IMG/VR virus record: IMGVR_UViG_3300006802_000076
Coordinates: 1-64,000 of that record
Source: a virus
Length of the DNA stretch: 64,000 nucleotides
Strand: one strand, 5' to 3'
Shown: positions 48,601 to 56,448 of the stretch, in pieces
Layout of the letters: each line of letters begins with the position of its first letter
Position numbering within the stretch: position 1 is the first letter of the stretch
Notes under the pieces: model-generated
Database searches by the model: none
The model's input: the letters and a program-made list of their open reading frames with translations, nothing else
Told to the model about the DNA's origin: nothing
Program-made: the position numbers and the translations under genes

Positions 48601-50856
48601 GCAACTCGCGCTGCGACTGGCACGTTCTACCGCGCCATCATTCGTGATGGCATCGGTGGCACCGTCGTATTTGACGCAGATTTCTCCGCTGAAGCCGAAG
48701 GCACTCTTTCATTTACCGAAGATTCTGTGAATGCTGCAACGGTTACACTTACGACAACGTATGGTCAGGTGTCGCAATGGGATGATAAGTCCGGTTCGGG
48801 TAACGATGTGGTGCAGGCGACATCGGCAGCGCAGCCGAAGTCGGGTAGGCGTGCGCTCAATGGCTTGAACGTCATTGACGCTGACGGCACCGACTACATG
48901 ACGAACTCAACGCTGGCGTTGACTGCTCAACCAAACACGGTGTTTATCGTTGCGAAACAGGACACCGACACCGATGGCGCACTATTCGACGGCATCACGT
49001 CAACAACCCGGCACATGCTGTACGAGGGGAGCTCAATCTGGCGTTTCTTTGCAGGTACAGCCACCGGGATCGTCGGTGCTTGGGACACCAATGAGCATGT
49101 GTTCACTTGCGCTTTCAACGGTGCTAGTTCCTACCTTCGCATTGACGGAACCCAATCGGCCAACGTCGATGCGGGAGCGCAAAACCTGCAAGGTTTTACT
49201 CTTTTCGGCTCATATGGCGGTGCTGGTCGTTTGTCTGACGGCGCGATCGCCGAGGTCATCGTCATCGACGGCACCCTGACCGCCGATCAGATCGCCGCCA
49301 CCGAAGCATATTTGGCAAGTAAGTGGGGTATTGATTTATCTCCTTCATCATCAAATGGTTTTGAATTCTTTAATGATAGTTCATCTAATGGTTTTAGAAT
49401 TAAAACATCTGCCGGTGTAGAAGAGGTGTCTGCTTCTGGTGTTTTAAGTGCGTCAGATTGGACTCATATAAATGTTACTTTTGATGGTTCTGACCTAAAA
49501 TACTATGTAAATGGTGATCTTGAAGATACGTTAACATTGTCCGGCTCAATTCTGTCTTGGGCGGATTTGGATGTAACTTTTGGGGGTAGGGGTTCTATTT
49601 ACACGATAGGGACCGGTCAAACAGGACCGTATTCTGGTGATTGTGATTTTTATTGTGATCAATTCATTATTTACAATAAGTCCTTGACTGATGATCAGGT
49701 TGCCGATCGTTACACAGAGGCTGTCATGCAGCCGATTACGACATATCCATTCTTGTATGGTAATGAGGCATCTGTTAGGGATATTATCTCTGAGATAACT
49801 CTTGCCGATTTGGGCCGGTTCTATATTGATGAACTTGGATATGGTAAGTATGAACATTTCTACAGGTATTTTGAACCTTCGATTGATCAGCATACTATTG
49901 TTCAAGATACTATCAGTGATGATACTCATATCATTTCTGCTGATTACAATGTTCAACTTCAAACTAATAAAGTTGTTGTAAAGATTGCCGGTCTATCAAG
50001 TAACCTTAGCGGAACGCAATCTTTGTGGCGCGCAGATAATCCGACCATTTTAGCAGTTGTTAATCTTGAATTGCCTACAACTGCTGACGCTAATAGCATT
50101 ACTGTTTCAAGCACAGTTGACCCCCCATTTTATAATGCTGGTTATCTTGTCATTGACGATGAGATTATTAAATATTCTTCAAAAACTCCAACGACTTTCA
50201 ATAATCTAGAGAGGGGTATGTTTGGAACTACAGCGGCATCTCATGATGCTGATACTCCGATCAGGGAGGCTAGATATTGGGACTTGAAATACAACAAGGC
50301 TCCGGCTTATAATGTGAAGAATCCTTTGATTTCAGGCATTGAATTTGAAGACCCTGATCAGATAGACATTCTGATGTGGAAGCCTGGCTTCTATGGTGCT
50401 GAGCTTGTTTTATGCGCTGATGAGAATATAGGTGTTGGTGAAGTTGTTCTTGTTGAAGGAACTGATCCCATTTCTGGGAAGGTTTCTTTTGCGGCGATTG
50501 CCGGTATTCCGGTTCTGCTTACTGAGCAGGGAAGCCAGATCGAAGAACAGGTTGCTGACTTGTCAGAGAGTATTAGATTGTACGGTTTGAAAGAGGTTGT
50601 TATTGAAAACAAATTTATTACAGACTTTAATCACGGTCAAAAGATTGCTGATTTCATTATTAGCAAGATGAGTACTCCTGTGCCACTTATAAATCTTAAT
50701 ACTATTTTGATGCCTCAAGCGGCTATTGGTGATCGAATTAAGATTTCTTCTCTTGATGCGTTTGATATAATAAATGGGGAGTACTGGTTAATTTCCAAGT
50801 CTGTTTCTTATGGTGATTCTCCATCCCAATCTATAATTCTAAGGAAGGTTGTATAA
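45622..50856 (+). CDS. Giant minor tail protein with triple-nested LamG-like domains
   Basis: A 1,744-residue tail-tip protein; ATG at 45622 after GGAGGAGG. N-terminal ~730 residues hold tail-hub-like beta domains (DISDDVISMNTEKSRDLHIT, LYIDKILSSGISDTDTTFSLND). A LamG-like domain starts at about 731. Within it, at residue 802, a second LamG-like domain begins (PALWLDASDTSTITAAD); within that, at about 824-1049, lies a third (STPDSAALDITGDMEIVVRA onward). The second resumes at VSQWDDKSGSGND (1050) and ends near KWGIDLSP (1240); the first resumes at NGFEFFNDSSSNGF (1245-1368). The inner two are GC-rich. A C-terminal hub domain follows (1369-1744). Confidence 0.85.
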   Translation: MIDIDIYGNQLTNTFISKTSSTAQKLKPKVYAYWLESRNVVFDMDSNPPSVDINNQHSSSQQGDLGYYFKMEEAMNGLERQSFTWGVCDAKDVDGNVIRADGNWYAMPGDLSENYEYGWWSGSISEATVEPTYGGYGFANNPTATYPFTAMPCNLIKVFTSEYYGQVHTYRLTVRSDEVGVANPLYSEVITFKDNQYVYEHFLPESLGHSTISEIEIEIISTKNPEDNARIQEINTIFEVDISDDVISMNTEKSRDLHITELPIAGEGSTSIDFVLDNTNKDYNIFNTSSLYGKYMKKNVRFKSTIGWQVKKSSDLYIDKILSSGISDTDTTFSLNDVSDLPDGGVGDYYVMVIDPDNYTREYVLVSSKAPNANDVYIVERGFNGSKARSHNSGVTVRFETFEYPAYVESWIDEWQGGSDNMTISANSTDWTKFASERIINNGFFIDKATTTDAVEGLLLTTNFPKKNFRGLNRYKKTASKNGAVLHLNFSEQALSGSGVDVVDYGLRARFFSMPSGQERLVKDIRADALDRELSPLEKALGELPSVTPDYTVNTQDINTNALYALDLVDFSYTRTDSSVVNTYYNMVFDGIYVAPDTGDQVLGVSIAHGGVRLYLEEILILDEYFSHPVSPGADTEVESDVVNLVAGKPYKIRVEAYHTVDTNTSDTFGIKLLYATGVDPLSPVPLEYTYRTSAFDIAGASDAPFTDLSTDRGKVTNNAVYSNGVEIGLEGGLVSDPENYAARINNTNYARLPYDQSWDMTDTGSENYTGKFSIELNVKSNEAAGFGSDGEYISTFGNFSPLDLSPALWLDASDTSTITAADGAWLDGTGLVLPGTTGNYASTPDSAALDITGDMEIVVRASMADWTPSSPLPMQGLVAKFDGPSGSGRSYFFRIRFDSNKLEFGWQDSGTASVRTLVADANISFSDNQIGWVKVEFDVDNGSSQAEAKFYTAADQATEPSVWTQLGSTKTSAGVAAIATGTVPVVIGSDQTATRAATGTFYRAIIRDGIGGTVVFDADFSAEAEGTLSFTEDSVNAATVTLTTTYGQVSQWDDKSGSGNDVVQATSAAQPKSGRRALNGLNVIDADGTDYMTNSTLALTAQPNTVFIVAKQDTDTDGALFDGITSTTRHMLYEGSSIWRFFAGTATGIVGAWDTNEHVFTCAFNGASSYLRIDGTQSANVDAGAQNLQGFTLFGSYGGAGRLSDGAIAEVIVIDGTLTADQIAATEAYLASKWGIDLSPSSSNGFEFFNDSSSNGFRIKTSAGVEEVSASGVLSASDWTHINVTFDGSDLKYYVNGDLEDTLTLSGSILSWADLDVTFGGRGSIYTIGTGQTGPYSGDCDFYCDQFIIYNKSLTDDQVADRYTEAVMQPITTYPFLYGNEASVRDIISEITLADLGRFYIDELGYGKYEHFYRYFEPSIDQHTIVQDTISDDTHIISADYNVQLQTNKVVVKIAGLSSNLSGTQSLWRADNPTILAVVNLELPTTADANSITVSSTVDPPFYNAGYLVIDDEIIKYSSKTPTTFNNLERGMFGTTAASHDADTPIREARYWDLKYNKAPAYNVKNPLISGIEFEDPDQIDILMWKPGFYGAELVLCADENIGVGEVVLVEGTDPISGKVSFAAIAGIPVLLTEQGSQIEEQVADLSESIRLYGLKEVVIENKFITDFNHGQKIADFIISKMSTPVPLINLNTILMPQAAIGDRIKISSLDAFDIINGEYWLISKSVSYGDSPSQSIILRKVV
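48091..49320 (+). other. GC-rich island inside the minor tail gene
   Basis: From about 48091 to 49320 the codons become strongly GC-ended while the flanks are AT-rich. It covers the innermost LamG-like domain (48091-48768) and the C-terminal part of the middle one. The middle insertion is flanked by near-identical 12-base stretches (GATTTGTCCCCT at 48031 and GATTTATCTCCT at about 49333), possibly the trace of the event. Confidence 0.72.
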
Positions 50857-52505
50857 TGGCTCAAAGAAGATCACTTAACACTGGTATGTCTGAGACTGCT
50901 GTGTTCTTTTATGACTCCGGAGGCCATAGTCATGATGGTCAAGATTCAAGTTTAATAGATGTCAATAAGTATTCTATTTTTGACTTTGGTGTTAACACTA
51001 TTTATACTACTAATGATAGAGCGATTAATCAAGATAAAAATATTCGCGCCTTAAAGAATTTTATTGTGAACACTGTTAATAATAATGTTTTAGCTCCTGC
51101 GGGTATAACTTTAGGAGAGAATGTTATTAATGGATACAATATTATTGCTAGATCTATTAGATCTGAAAATATTGGTGCTAACCAAATTACATCTAATGAA
51201 ATATTGGCAGGCACTATTACAACTTTAGAGCTTGCAACAGATTCAATTAAAAGCCTTAATTACTCTAATCCTTTATCTAATATTTATTCGGATTCTGGAA
51301 CTTTTTTTGATCTTGCTAACGGTGATATTTTTTCTGAAAACTTCTCCTTGGTTTCTGGATCATTGAGGCTTAGAGGAAATCTGTACGGGAATAAAACTGG
51401 CTACTCCGATACCACAAATGGTTATTTTCTTGGTGAAGATGGTGGAAATTACAAACTAAATATTGGTAATAGTAGTACTAATATTAAATGGGATGGATCT
51501 AGCTTAACCACCCAAGGGGCTACTATAACTGGCGGTGTGATCCAAACATCAACAAGCGGCGAAAGAGTTGTTATATCAAATAATAGAATTAGTTTATATG
51601 CTCCATCTAGTGCAGGTAATACTGCTGCAATTTATTTTGATCCTCCTACAAATTTATACAATGGGGTCATTCAGAGCACCGGGTCTATACTTATTTCTAC
51701 AGCGGCTGGTAATTTTCAGATTGGATACCATAGTGGTGTTTATAGTGGTGTTTACTCAAATATGGGATATGAATCAGATAATATTTTTGAAGGAACTCTT
51801 AATGCTACTCTTGATTCAACTCATTTTAGTGACAACTGGAATCAGGTTCAATTTATTGCTCAAAATATAAGTTCCGATGGTGCTGCTATAGCATTAAGGG
51901 GTGGAAATGATACTGGGACGGTGCAGTTGAGAGTCAATTATAACTCTCAACTTCTTCGTGTAAGAAATTACAACAATACAGCATGGGTTAATGTTCAAGC
52001 TTACGATGGTATATTTAATGAAGTGTTTTTATCTGGGCAAGGGATTAAATATAATGGCTTACTTAACAAGCCAGCAGGAGCAACAGCAAACTATACTGGT
52101 TTCACATGGGACTCTCCTAATATGTATGGTCTTATTGATAACGGAGCCGCCACTTTTGTTGTTGGAACTAGTTCAGATAGGCGAGTGAAAACAAATATTT
52201 TACCATTTGAAAATGGTTTAGATGTTATAAATAGTTTTAATACAGTTTCTTTTAACCCAATTCAAAACATTTCTTTTGAAGGCGGCATTGTTTCTGTTCC
52301 GGATGACGAATACCAGATCTTAGGAGAGAGTAGAGTTGGTCTTATTGCTGATGAGGTGAAATCTATAACACCTTGGCTTGTAATTGGCGATGCTAATGAA
52401 TCTCAGATTCAATCTGTAGACTATTCTGGTATAACTCCATTATTAATAAGGGCAGTTCAGGAGTTGAGTGAAAGAATAGAAGCATTAGAGGCTCAGTTGC
52501 CGTAG
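50856..52505 (+). CDS. Tail fibre with S74 intramolecular chaperone
   Basis: A 549-residue fibre. The C-terminal 110 residues form the peptidase S74 (self-cleaving intramolecular chaperone) domain: SSDRRVKTNI with the Ser-Asp catalytic pair, then FNTVSFNP, GLIADEV and the ending VDYSGITPLLIRAVQELSERIEALE. The chaperone helps trimerise the fibre and then cuts itself off. The N-terminal part has GGHSHDGQDSSLID, a common fibre module, and the central part is a beta-rich shaft. The ATG overlaps the upstream stop. Confidence 0.88.
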   Translation: MAQRRSLNTGMSETAVFFYDSGGHSHDGQDSSLIDVNKYSIFDFGVNTIYTTNDRAINQDKNIRALKNFIVNTVNNNVLAPAGITLGENVINGYNIIARSIRSENIGANQITSNEILAGTITTLELATDSIKSLNYSNPLSNIYSDSGTFFDLANGDIFSENFSLVSGSLRLRGNLYGNKTGYSDTTNGYFLGEDGGNYKLNIGNSSTNIKWDGSSLTTQGATITGGVIQTSTSGERVVISNNRISLYAPSSAGNTAAIYFDPPTNLYNGVIQSTGSILISTAAGNFQIGYHSGVYSGVYSNMGYESDNIFEGTLNATLDSTHFSDNWNQVQFIAQNISSDGAAIALRGGNDTGTVQLRVNYNSQLLRVRNYNNTAWVNVQAYDGIFNEVFLSGQGIKYNGLLNKPAGATANYTGFTWDSPNMYGLIDNGAATFVVGTSSDRRVKTNILPFENGLDVINSFNTVSFNPIQNISFEGGIVSVPDDEYQILGESRVGLIADEVKSITPWLVIGDANESQIQSVDYSGITPLLIRAVQELSERIEALEAQLP

Positions 52506-52525
52506 GCTTCTAACTGTTTTTGATG

Positions 52526-52531
52526 TATAAT
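52526..52531 (+). promoter_or_regulatory. -10 element
   Basis: TATAAT preceded by ATG, 10 nt before the ATG at 52542. A short GAGG lies between, so the leader would be about 4 nt or leaderless. Confidence 0.5.
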
Positions 52532-52541
52532 AGAGGTTACT

Positions 52542-53186
52542 ATGGCTTATGAAAATTATCGTTTTGTTAGCTGGGCTGCTAAAACACCTTTGACTGGTGA
52601 TCGCCTAGCCCAAATGTCAACGAATATAGAGCAGGTCAAACTTGCTACGGATGATAGACCACAAGGTGTTATTAAATATATATCTAATACTGATATAGGC
52701 AGTTCGTTTAGCGATTTTACAGAGCATCAGCTTGCAGTTCTTGATTATTCAGGTCTTACTGATTACAGAATCAGCGCAGATGGTAATCGTTTTGTTAGGC
52801 TTACTGTTTCTTTTCCTGGTGTAAAAGTGGCAGCAAGAGGTGCTGAAGATTGTAGATACGAGTTAAAGATTAAGCAAGGAGATGTGTCACCTTCCATACT
52901 TGGTACGTTTTATCTTAACTCGCATCTTTTTTCTTTTTACGATGTTTCAGCTAACGCATCTACAACTACTATAGACGTTAGAAGTATTGCGTATCCGGTG
53001 TACTTCGGTGCTGGAGTGTACTCCATCATAGCGACGACATCGGGTGGCGGGTGGTCAAACGAGACTTTTTCTGTGTCGATCGAAAGAAAGCAAAACGCGA
53101 ATACAAACAACGCTCCAAGTTATACTATTATGAGTTCGACAACCGCACCTGTTGAGCTGTACGCAGAGGATGTTGGCGGTTTCTGA
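52542..53186 (+). CDS. Minor tail protein, beta-rich
   Basis: A 214-residue protein. N-terminus YRFVSWAAKTPLTGDRLAQMSTNIEQVKLATDDRPQGVI is a module seen in minor tail or fibre-associated proteins of actinobacteriophages; the C-terminal part is a beta sandwich (FVRLTVSFPGVKVAARGAEDCRYELKI, YSIIATTSGGGWSNETFSVSIER). It may decorate the tail tip or fibre. Own -10, short leader. Confidence 0.7.
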   Translation: MAYENYRFVSWAAKTPLTGDRLAQMSTNIEQVKLATDDRPQGVIKYISNTDIGSSFSDFTEHQLAVLDYSGLTDYRISADGNRFVRLTVSFPGVKVAARGAEDCRYELKIKQGDVSPSILGTFYLNSHLFSFYDVSANASTTTIDVRSIAYPVYFGAGVYSIIATTSGGGWSNETFSVSIERKQNANTNNAPSYTIMSSTTAPVELYAEDVGGF

Positions 53187-53629
53187 TGGCCTCTAGAGGC
53201 CTAGCTTCTCAACGGAAAGATGTTGATTGGAAAGAGATTGCTGTTGTAGGGGAACTTAATCCAAATTATAGCGGTGGTAAGTATATTGATGATAAAGGGT
53301 ATGTGCGTATACTTATGCCTAATCATCCTAAAAATATTAAAGGATATGTTTATGAGCATCGTCTTGTGATTGAAGCATATCTAGATAGATTTTTAAACCC
53401 TTGGGAGTCTGTTCATCATATAAACGAAGTAAAATCCGATAATCGTGTTGAGAACTTATATCTTTGTACATCTAAAGAGCATAGCGCAATACACAGAGAA
53501 GGTAGTCGCCCTACTGAAGCGCACCGTAAAATTTTGCGAGACAATATGACGGAGAGAAACCGGGCGATCAAAAAAAATCCGAAAAAGAAGCCCCTTTTGC
53601 CTCCGAAATACCCTAGACTGGCCCCCTGA
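53186..53629 (+). CDS. HNH homing endonuclease
   Basis: A 147-residue protein with the HNH signature in order: GYVYEHRLVIEAYLDRFLNPWESVHHINEVKSDNRVENLYLCTSKEHSAIH, where EHR, VHH-N and the final H give the metal site. The basic C-terminus (KKNPKKKPLL) fits DNA binding. Probably a free-standing homing endonuclease inserted between tail and phosphoesterase genes. The ATG overlaps the upstream TGA, an unusually tight fit for a mobile gene. Confidence 0.88.
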   Translation: MASRGLASQRKDVDWKEIAVVGELNPNYSGGKYIDDKGYVRILMPNHPKNIKGYVYEHRLVIEAYLDRFLNPWESVHHINEVKSDNRVENLYLCTSKEHSAIHREGSRPTEAHRKILRDNMTERNRAIKKNPKKKPLLPPKYPRLAP

Positions 53630-53644
53630 CCGGATAGAAAGTGC

Positions 53645-53650
53645 TAAAAT
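53645..53650 (+). promoter_or_regulatory. Extended -10, leaderless
   Basis: TGCTAAAAT with TAAAAT at 53645-53650, 6 nt before the ATG at 53657; no SD. Confidence 0.5.
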
Positions 53651-53656
53651 TTCCCT

Positions 53657-54826
53657 ATGAAGATTTGCCAAGGGCAAGGTTGCTCTTTAGAATTTGAGCC
53701 GAATAGCCCCAATCAAAAGTACGCTTTCCCTACTTGTAGAAAGTCAATCGACTCGTTGGGGGTGTGTAAATACAGAAAAGAAAATGGACTAGTTGAGATG
53801 CCTGAAGATGTTTTGTCGGGGGATATCCCAGAGTCCGACTCGGAGCTGCGTATCGCATACTCTAAGCTTTTACAAGAGTACGACAAGGTAAAGTCTAAGA
53901 AGGATGATCTTGTGGATGCAGTTTACAGGGCTGTTCTTGATTCAACAGCCACCTCGCAACTTGACAAGGTAAAAGCTCCACCTTACGTGTCTAGCAAGAC
54001 CTCTAGTGATGAGGTTGCTGTTGCTGTTATTGCTGACTGGCAGTTAGCTAAAGTCACACCAGATTATAATTCACAAGTTTGTGAAGATCGTATTGAGCAG
54101 TATGCTCAGAAGATTGTGGATCTCACTAACATTCAGAGAGCAGACCATCCTGTTAATACTATTCATGTATGGGCGCTGGGTGATATTGTTGAGGGAGAGT
54201 TAATTTTTCCAGGTCAATCGTTTTTGATTGATGGTGGCCTTTATCGACAAGTCACTGTTGATGGTCCTCGCATTTTGAAGAACTTCCTAACTAAGTTGCT
54301 TGAAAACTTTGACAAAGTTCATTTTACCGGTGTGATTGGTAATCATGGTGCCCTTGGTGGGCGTAGCCGTAGGGACCATGATCCTGAGACTAACGCGGAT
54401 AGAATGTTGTATCGTATTGTACAATGGATGTTTGAGAATGAAAAAAGGATCACTTTCGATATCCCAGATGGTCGTGGCGAAAAGCATTGGTTTGCTGTTC
54501 CAAAGATTGGAAACTATAAGAGCCTTCTTTGTCACGGCGACCAGTTTGGGGGTCTTTCCTCCTTCTTTTCTTTCCAGAAGAAAGTTTATGGATGGAAGAT
54601 TGGAGCTTTAGGTGAGGATTTTGATGATGTTTATATTGGGCACTGGCATACTCCAACTAAAATGACTTTCAATACGATTCAAGTTAGAGTGTCGGGTAGT
54701 CCTGAGTCTACAAACACATATGCTATGGAGAGTTTGGCGGCTGTTGGTCGCCCTTCGCAGCCTTTGATGTTTGTTCACCCCGAAAAGGGGATAGTCACAG
54801 CTGAATACAACTGTTGGCTTGATTAA
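53657..54826 (+). CDS. Calcineurin-like metallophosphoesterase
   Basis: A 389-residue protein. Metallophosphatase motifs in order: VAVIADWQLAKV (metal Asp), VWALGDIVEGE (GD), FTGVIGNHGALGG (GNH), LLCHGDQFGG (His) and DVYIGHWHTPT (GHWH). The N-terminal part has cysteines at CQGQGC and AFPTCRKSIDSLGVC, possibly a zinc ribbon. It could act on nucleic acid or nucleotide. Common in actinobacteriophages downstream of the tail genes. Leaderless promoter. Followed by the holin with AAGGAGG between. Confidence 0.85.
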   Translation: MKICQGQGCSLEFEPNSPNQKYAFPTCRKSIDSLGVCKYRKENGLVEMPEDVLSGDIPESDSELRIAYSKLLQEYDKVKSKKDDLVDAVYRAVLDSTATSQLDKVKAPPYVSSKTSSDEVAVAVIADWQLAKVTPDYNSQVCEDRIEQYAQKIVDLTNIQRADHPVNTIHVWALGDIVEGELIFPGQSFLIDGGLYRQVTVDGPRILKNFLTKLLENFDKVHFTGVIGNHGALGGRSRRDHDPETNADRMLYRIVQWMFENEKRITFDIPDGRGEKHWFAVPKIGNYKSLLCHGDQFGGLSSFFSFQKKVYGWKIGALGEDFDDVYIGHWHTPTKMTFNTIQVRVSGSPESTNTYAMESLAAVGRPSQPLMFVHPEKGIVTAEYNCWLD

Positions 54827-54836
54827 GGAGGATATA

Positions 54837-55034
54837 ATGAAAACTATTTATAAAGATCTGATTGAGAGAGTTGCTTGGACAGCCGTTCAGGCGTTTCTAG
54901 CGGCTTTCACTATTGGTGGAGTTGATAATACAAAGGCCGCAGCAATTGCGGCCGTTGCTGCGGCGTTAAGTGTTATTAAAGGGTTTGCAGCTACTAGGAT
55001 TGGTAATCCGAACTCAGCAGCCACTATTCGGTGA
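54837..55034 (+). CDS. Holin, r1t-like
   Basis: A 65-residue membrane protein: MKTIYKDLIERVAWTAVQAFLAAFT (first hydrophobic helix) and AAAIAAVAAALSVIKGFAATRIGNPNSAAT (second). This closely follows the small r1t-type holin family, which punches the membrane to let endolysin out. ATG at 54837 chosen for the AAGGAGG SD; a longer frame starts inside the preceding gene. It is 35 kb from the endolysin gene. Confidence 0.85.
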   Translation: MKTIYKDLIERVAWTAVQAFLAAFTIGGVDNTKAAAIAAVAAALSVIKGFAATRIGNPNSAATIR

Positions 55035-55065
55035 TTTATAATTGCTTAACATCCTCACATTTTGT

Positions 55066-55076
55066 TGTGATATTAT
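55066..55076 (+). promoter_or_regulatory. Extended -10 promoter, leaderless
   Basis: TGTGATATTAT, 6 nt before the ATG at 55083. No SD. Starts the replication/regulation transcript. Confidence 0.6.
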
Positions 55077-55082
55077 ATAATT

Positions 55083-55283
55083 ATGAAAATTAAATCAAAG
55101 ATTAATTTAAAGTGCTCAAGATGTGGGGGTGTTAAGTATATCGATGACCCATATAATTTGTCTTCAACATGGTTTGCTGATATCTCATGCCTTACTTGCG
55201 GGGATATTAGAAGTATCGAAGTGGATAAGTTGAAGATATTACTTAGTAAGCTTGAAGGAGCCAAGCCTATTGCTGACAGATAA
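55083..55283 (+). CDS. Small zinc-ribbon protein
   Basis: A 66-residue protein with CSRC (residues 11-14) and CLTC (38-41), spaced as a zinc ribbon (LKCSRCGGVKYIDDP, DISCLTCGDIRS). Role unknown; small phage zinc ribbons often bind nucleic acid or modulate host RNA polymerase. First gene after the leaderless promoter at 55066-55076, next to MerR- and WhiB-like regulators. Confidence 0.7.
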   Translation: MKIKSKINLKCSRCGGVKYIDDPYNLSSTWFADISCLTCGDIRSIEVDKLKILLSKLEGAKPIADR

Positions 55284-55728
55284 GGTCATTGTTAAAAAAA
55301 TATATTTGTATTCTGGTGTTTTGCATAAAGTTAAAAGAGTTAATAAAACAAGAAAGCTTGTTACTCTTCAAGATTTGCAAACAAATGATTTGATCGGAAT
55401 TCCGCTTGGCGGCGCAGAAATTCTGCTTTCAAGGGTGTATTCGATCGGTGAAGTCGCTAGAATAGTTGAGCGCAAGACTGATACAATCAGGAAGTACGAA
55501 AGGGGTGGTCTAATACCAAAGCCTTTTTGTGTTGGGGATGACTATCCAGCATTCAAAGGGTGGAGGTTTTATACAACAGATGATGTTTATGAGATGGTCG
55601 AATTCTTTGCAAATAGAACACCTGGAAGACCAACTAAGCCAATCCCAATTGTTGATGTAAAGATAAACAATTTAAACGAAAAAATTAAATTTATTAATAG
55701 GAGTTTTAATGTCGATGCAAGAACATGA
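55270..55728 (+). CDS. MerR-like HTH regulator
   Basis: A 152-residue protein. The DNA-binding part is VYSIGEVARIVERKTDTIRKYERGGLIPKP (about residues 57-86), the MerR-type winged HTH in which the tyrosine in RKYER and the following GLIP turn are diagnostic, followed by GWRFYTTDDVYEMVEFF. The N-terminal region is beta-rich (VIVKKIYLYSGVLHKVKRV). No ligand-binding cysteines are visible. Start TTG at 55270 with GAAGGAG SD; an earlier TTG at 55252 is possible. Confidence 0.8.
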   Translation: MLTDKVIVKKIYLYSGVLHKVKRVNKTRKLVTLQDLQTNDLIGIPLGGAEILLSRVYSIGEVARIVERKTDTIRKYERGGLIPKPFCVGDDYPAFKGWRFYTTDDVYEMVEFFANRTPGRPTKPIPIVDVKINNLNEKIKFINRSFNVDART

Positions 55729-55915
55729 TGTTGAAATATGGGCATCTATTGGTGTTACTAAGAATCTTGGTAATTATGAATCTTTGCGGCTGGATGCTGG
55801 TGCTAGAGTGAAGGCGTCGTCTGCGGATGACGATAGCGCTTGGCAAGCTTTGTGGAATGCTGTTGATGAACAGATTGAAGCAAAGCTTCAGGAGCTAGAT
55901 GGTGACAAGTCCTGA
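55709..55915 (+). CDS. Conserved small phage protein
   Basis: A 68-residue protein with VEIWASIGVTKNLGNYESLRLDAGARVKASS, a short beta motif (VTKNLGNYESLRLD) that recurs in small actinobacteriophage proteins near replication genes, with no known role. SD AGGAG. Ends overlapping the WhiB-like start. Confidence 0.65.
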   Translation: MSMQEHDVEIWASIGVTKNLGNYESLRLDAGARVKASSADDDSAWQALWNAVDEQIEAKLQELDGDKS

Positions 55916-56204
55916 AGATTGGCATAGAAGTGCTCTATGTAAAAAAGACGATTTTCCGTCCTTCTGGCTTTCTAGTGAAATCGATAAGGTAAGGTATGCA
56001 CAGGCTGTTTGCCAAAAATGTACTGTTAGAGTTGAATGCTTTTTATCTGCCATACATGAGCGATATGAGTTTATTGGTGTCAATGGTGGAGTGAGTGAAA
56101 TTGAATTTCTTATTCGTACATGGGAGGAGGTAGAGGATGCAGAACAATCTAACTGGAGAGGGTCTGATTTCCTTATTCAAGAATTGCTCAGAGAAATCGC
56201 ATAA
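55899..56204 (+). CDS. WhiB-like regulator
   Basis: A 101-residue member of the actinobacteria-specific WhiB family, whose four cysteines hold a [4Fe-4S] cluster. Here: Cys14 in HRSALCKKDDFPSFW, then CQKCTVRVECFLSA with CxxC and the fourth Cys five residues later. The usual G(V/I)WGG turn reads GVNGG, missing the Trp that contacts the sigma factor. Phage WhiB proteins (for example WhiB of TM4) block host WhiB2 and superinfection. ATG at 55899; a GTG at 55902 has better SD spacing. Confidence 0.85.
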   Translation: MVTSPEDWHRSALCKKDDFPSFWLSSEIDKVRYAQAVCQKCTVRVECFLSAIHERYEFIGVNGGVSEIEFLIRTWEEVEDAEQSNWRGSDFLIQELLREIA

Positions 56205-56448
56205 GCTTTTTGTGCCGGATTCGCCACGTCAGGATGATATTGCTGAAAGTTTAGCAAAGCATTATGATTCTGATTTACTTGTTAAGGCTGTAGAGTGGTA
56301 CGTTGAAAACCGCCCAGGCCCTTTTCTGATTTTTGATTTTGCAATTGAGTCAAGGGAGATGGTTGAAAGAGTCAAGCACGAAAGCGAAGCTAAGGCTAAG
56401 TTTAAAGATATTGTAGAACAAACACGTCAGAGAATGGAAAATTCTTGA
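56137..56448 (+). CDS. Replication-associated small protein, unknown function
   Basis: A 103-residue helical protein (SPRQDDIAESLAKHYDSDLLVKAVEWYVENRPGPFLIFDFAIES) overlapping the end of the whiB-like gene by 68 nt and preceding the helicase. The length and position suggest a helicase loader or partner. GGAGGAGG SD. The C-terminal half is a charged helix (EMVERVKHESEAKAKFKDIVEQTRQRM). Confidence 0.65.
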   Translation: MQNNLTGEGLISLFKNCSEKSHKLFVPDSPRQDDIAESLAKHYDSDLLVKAVEWYVENRPGPFLIFDFAIESREMVERVKHESEAKAKFKDIVEQTRQRMENS

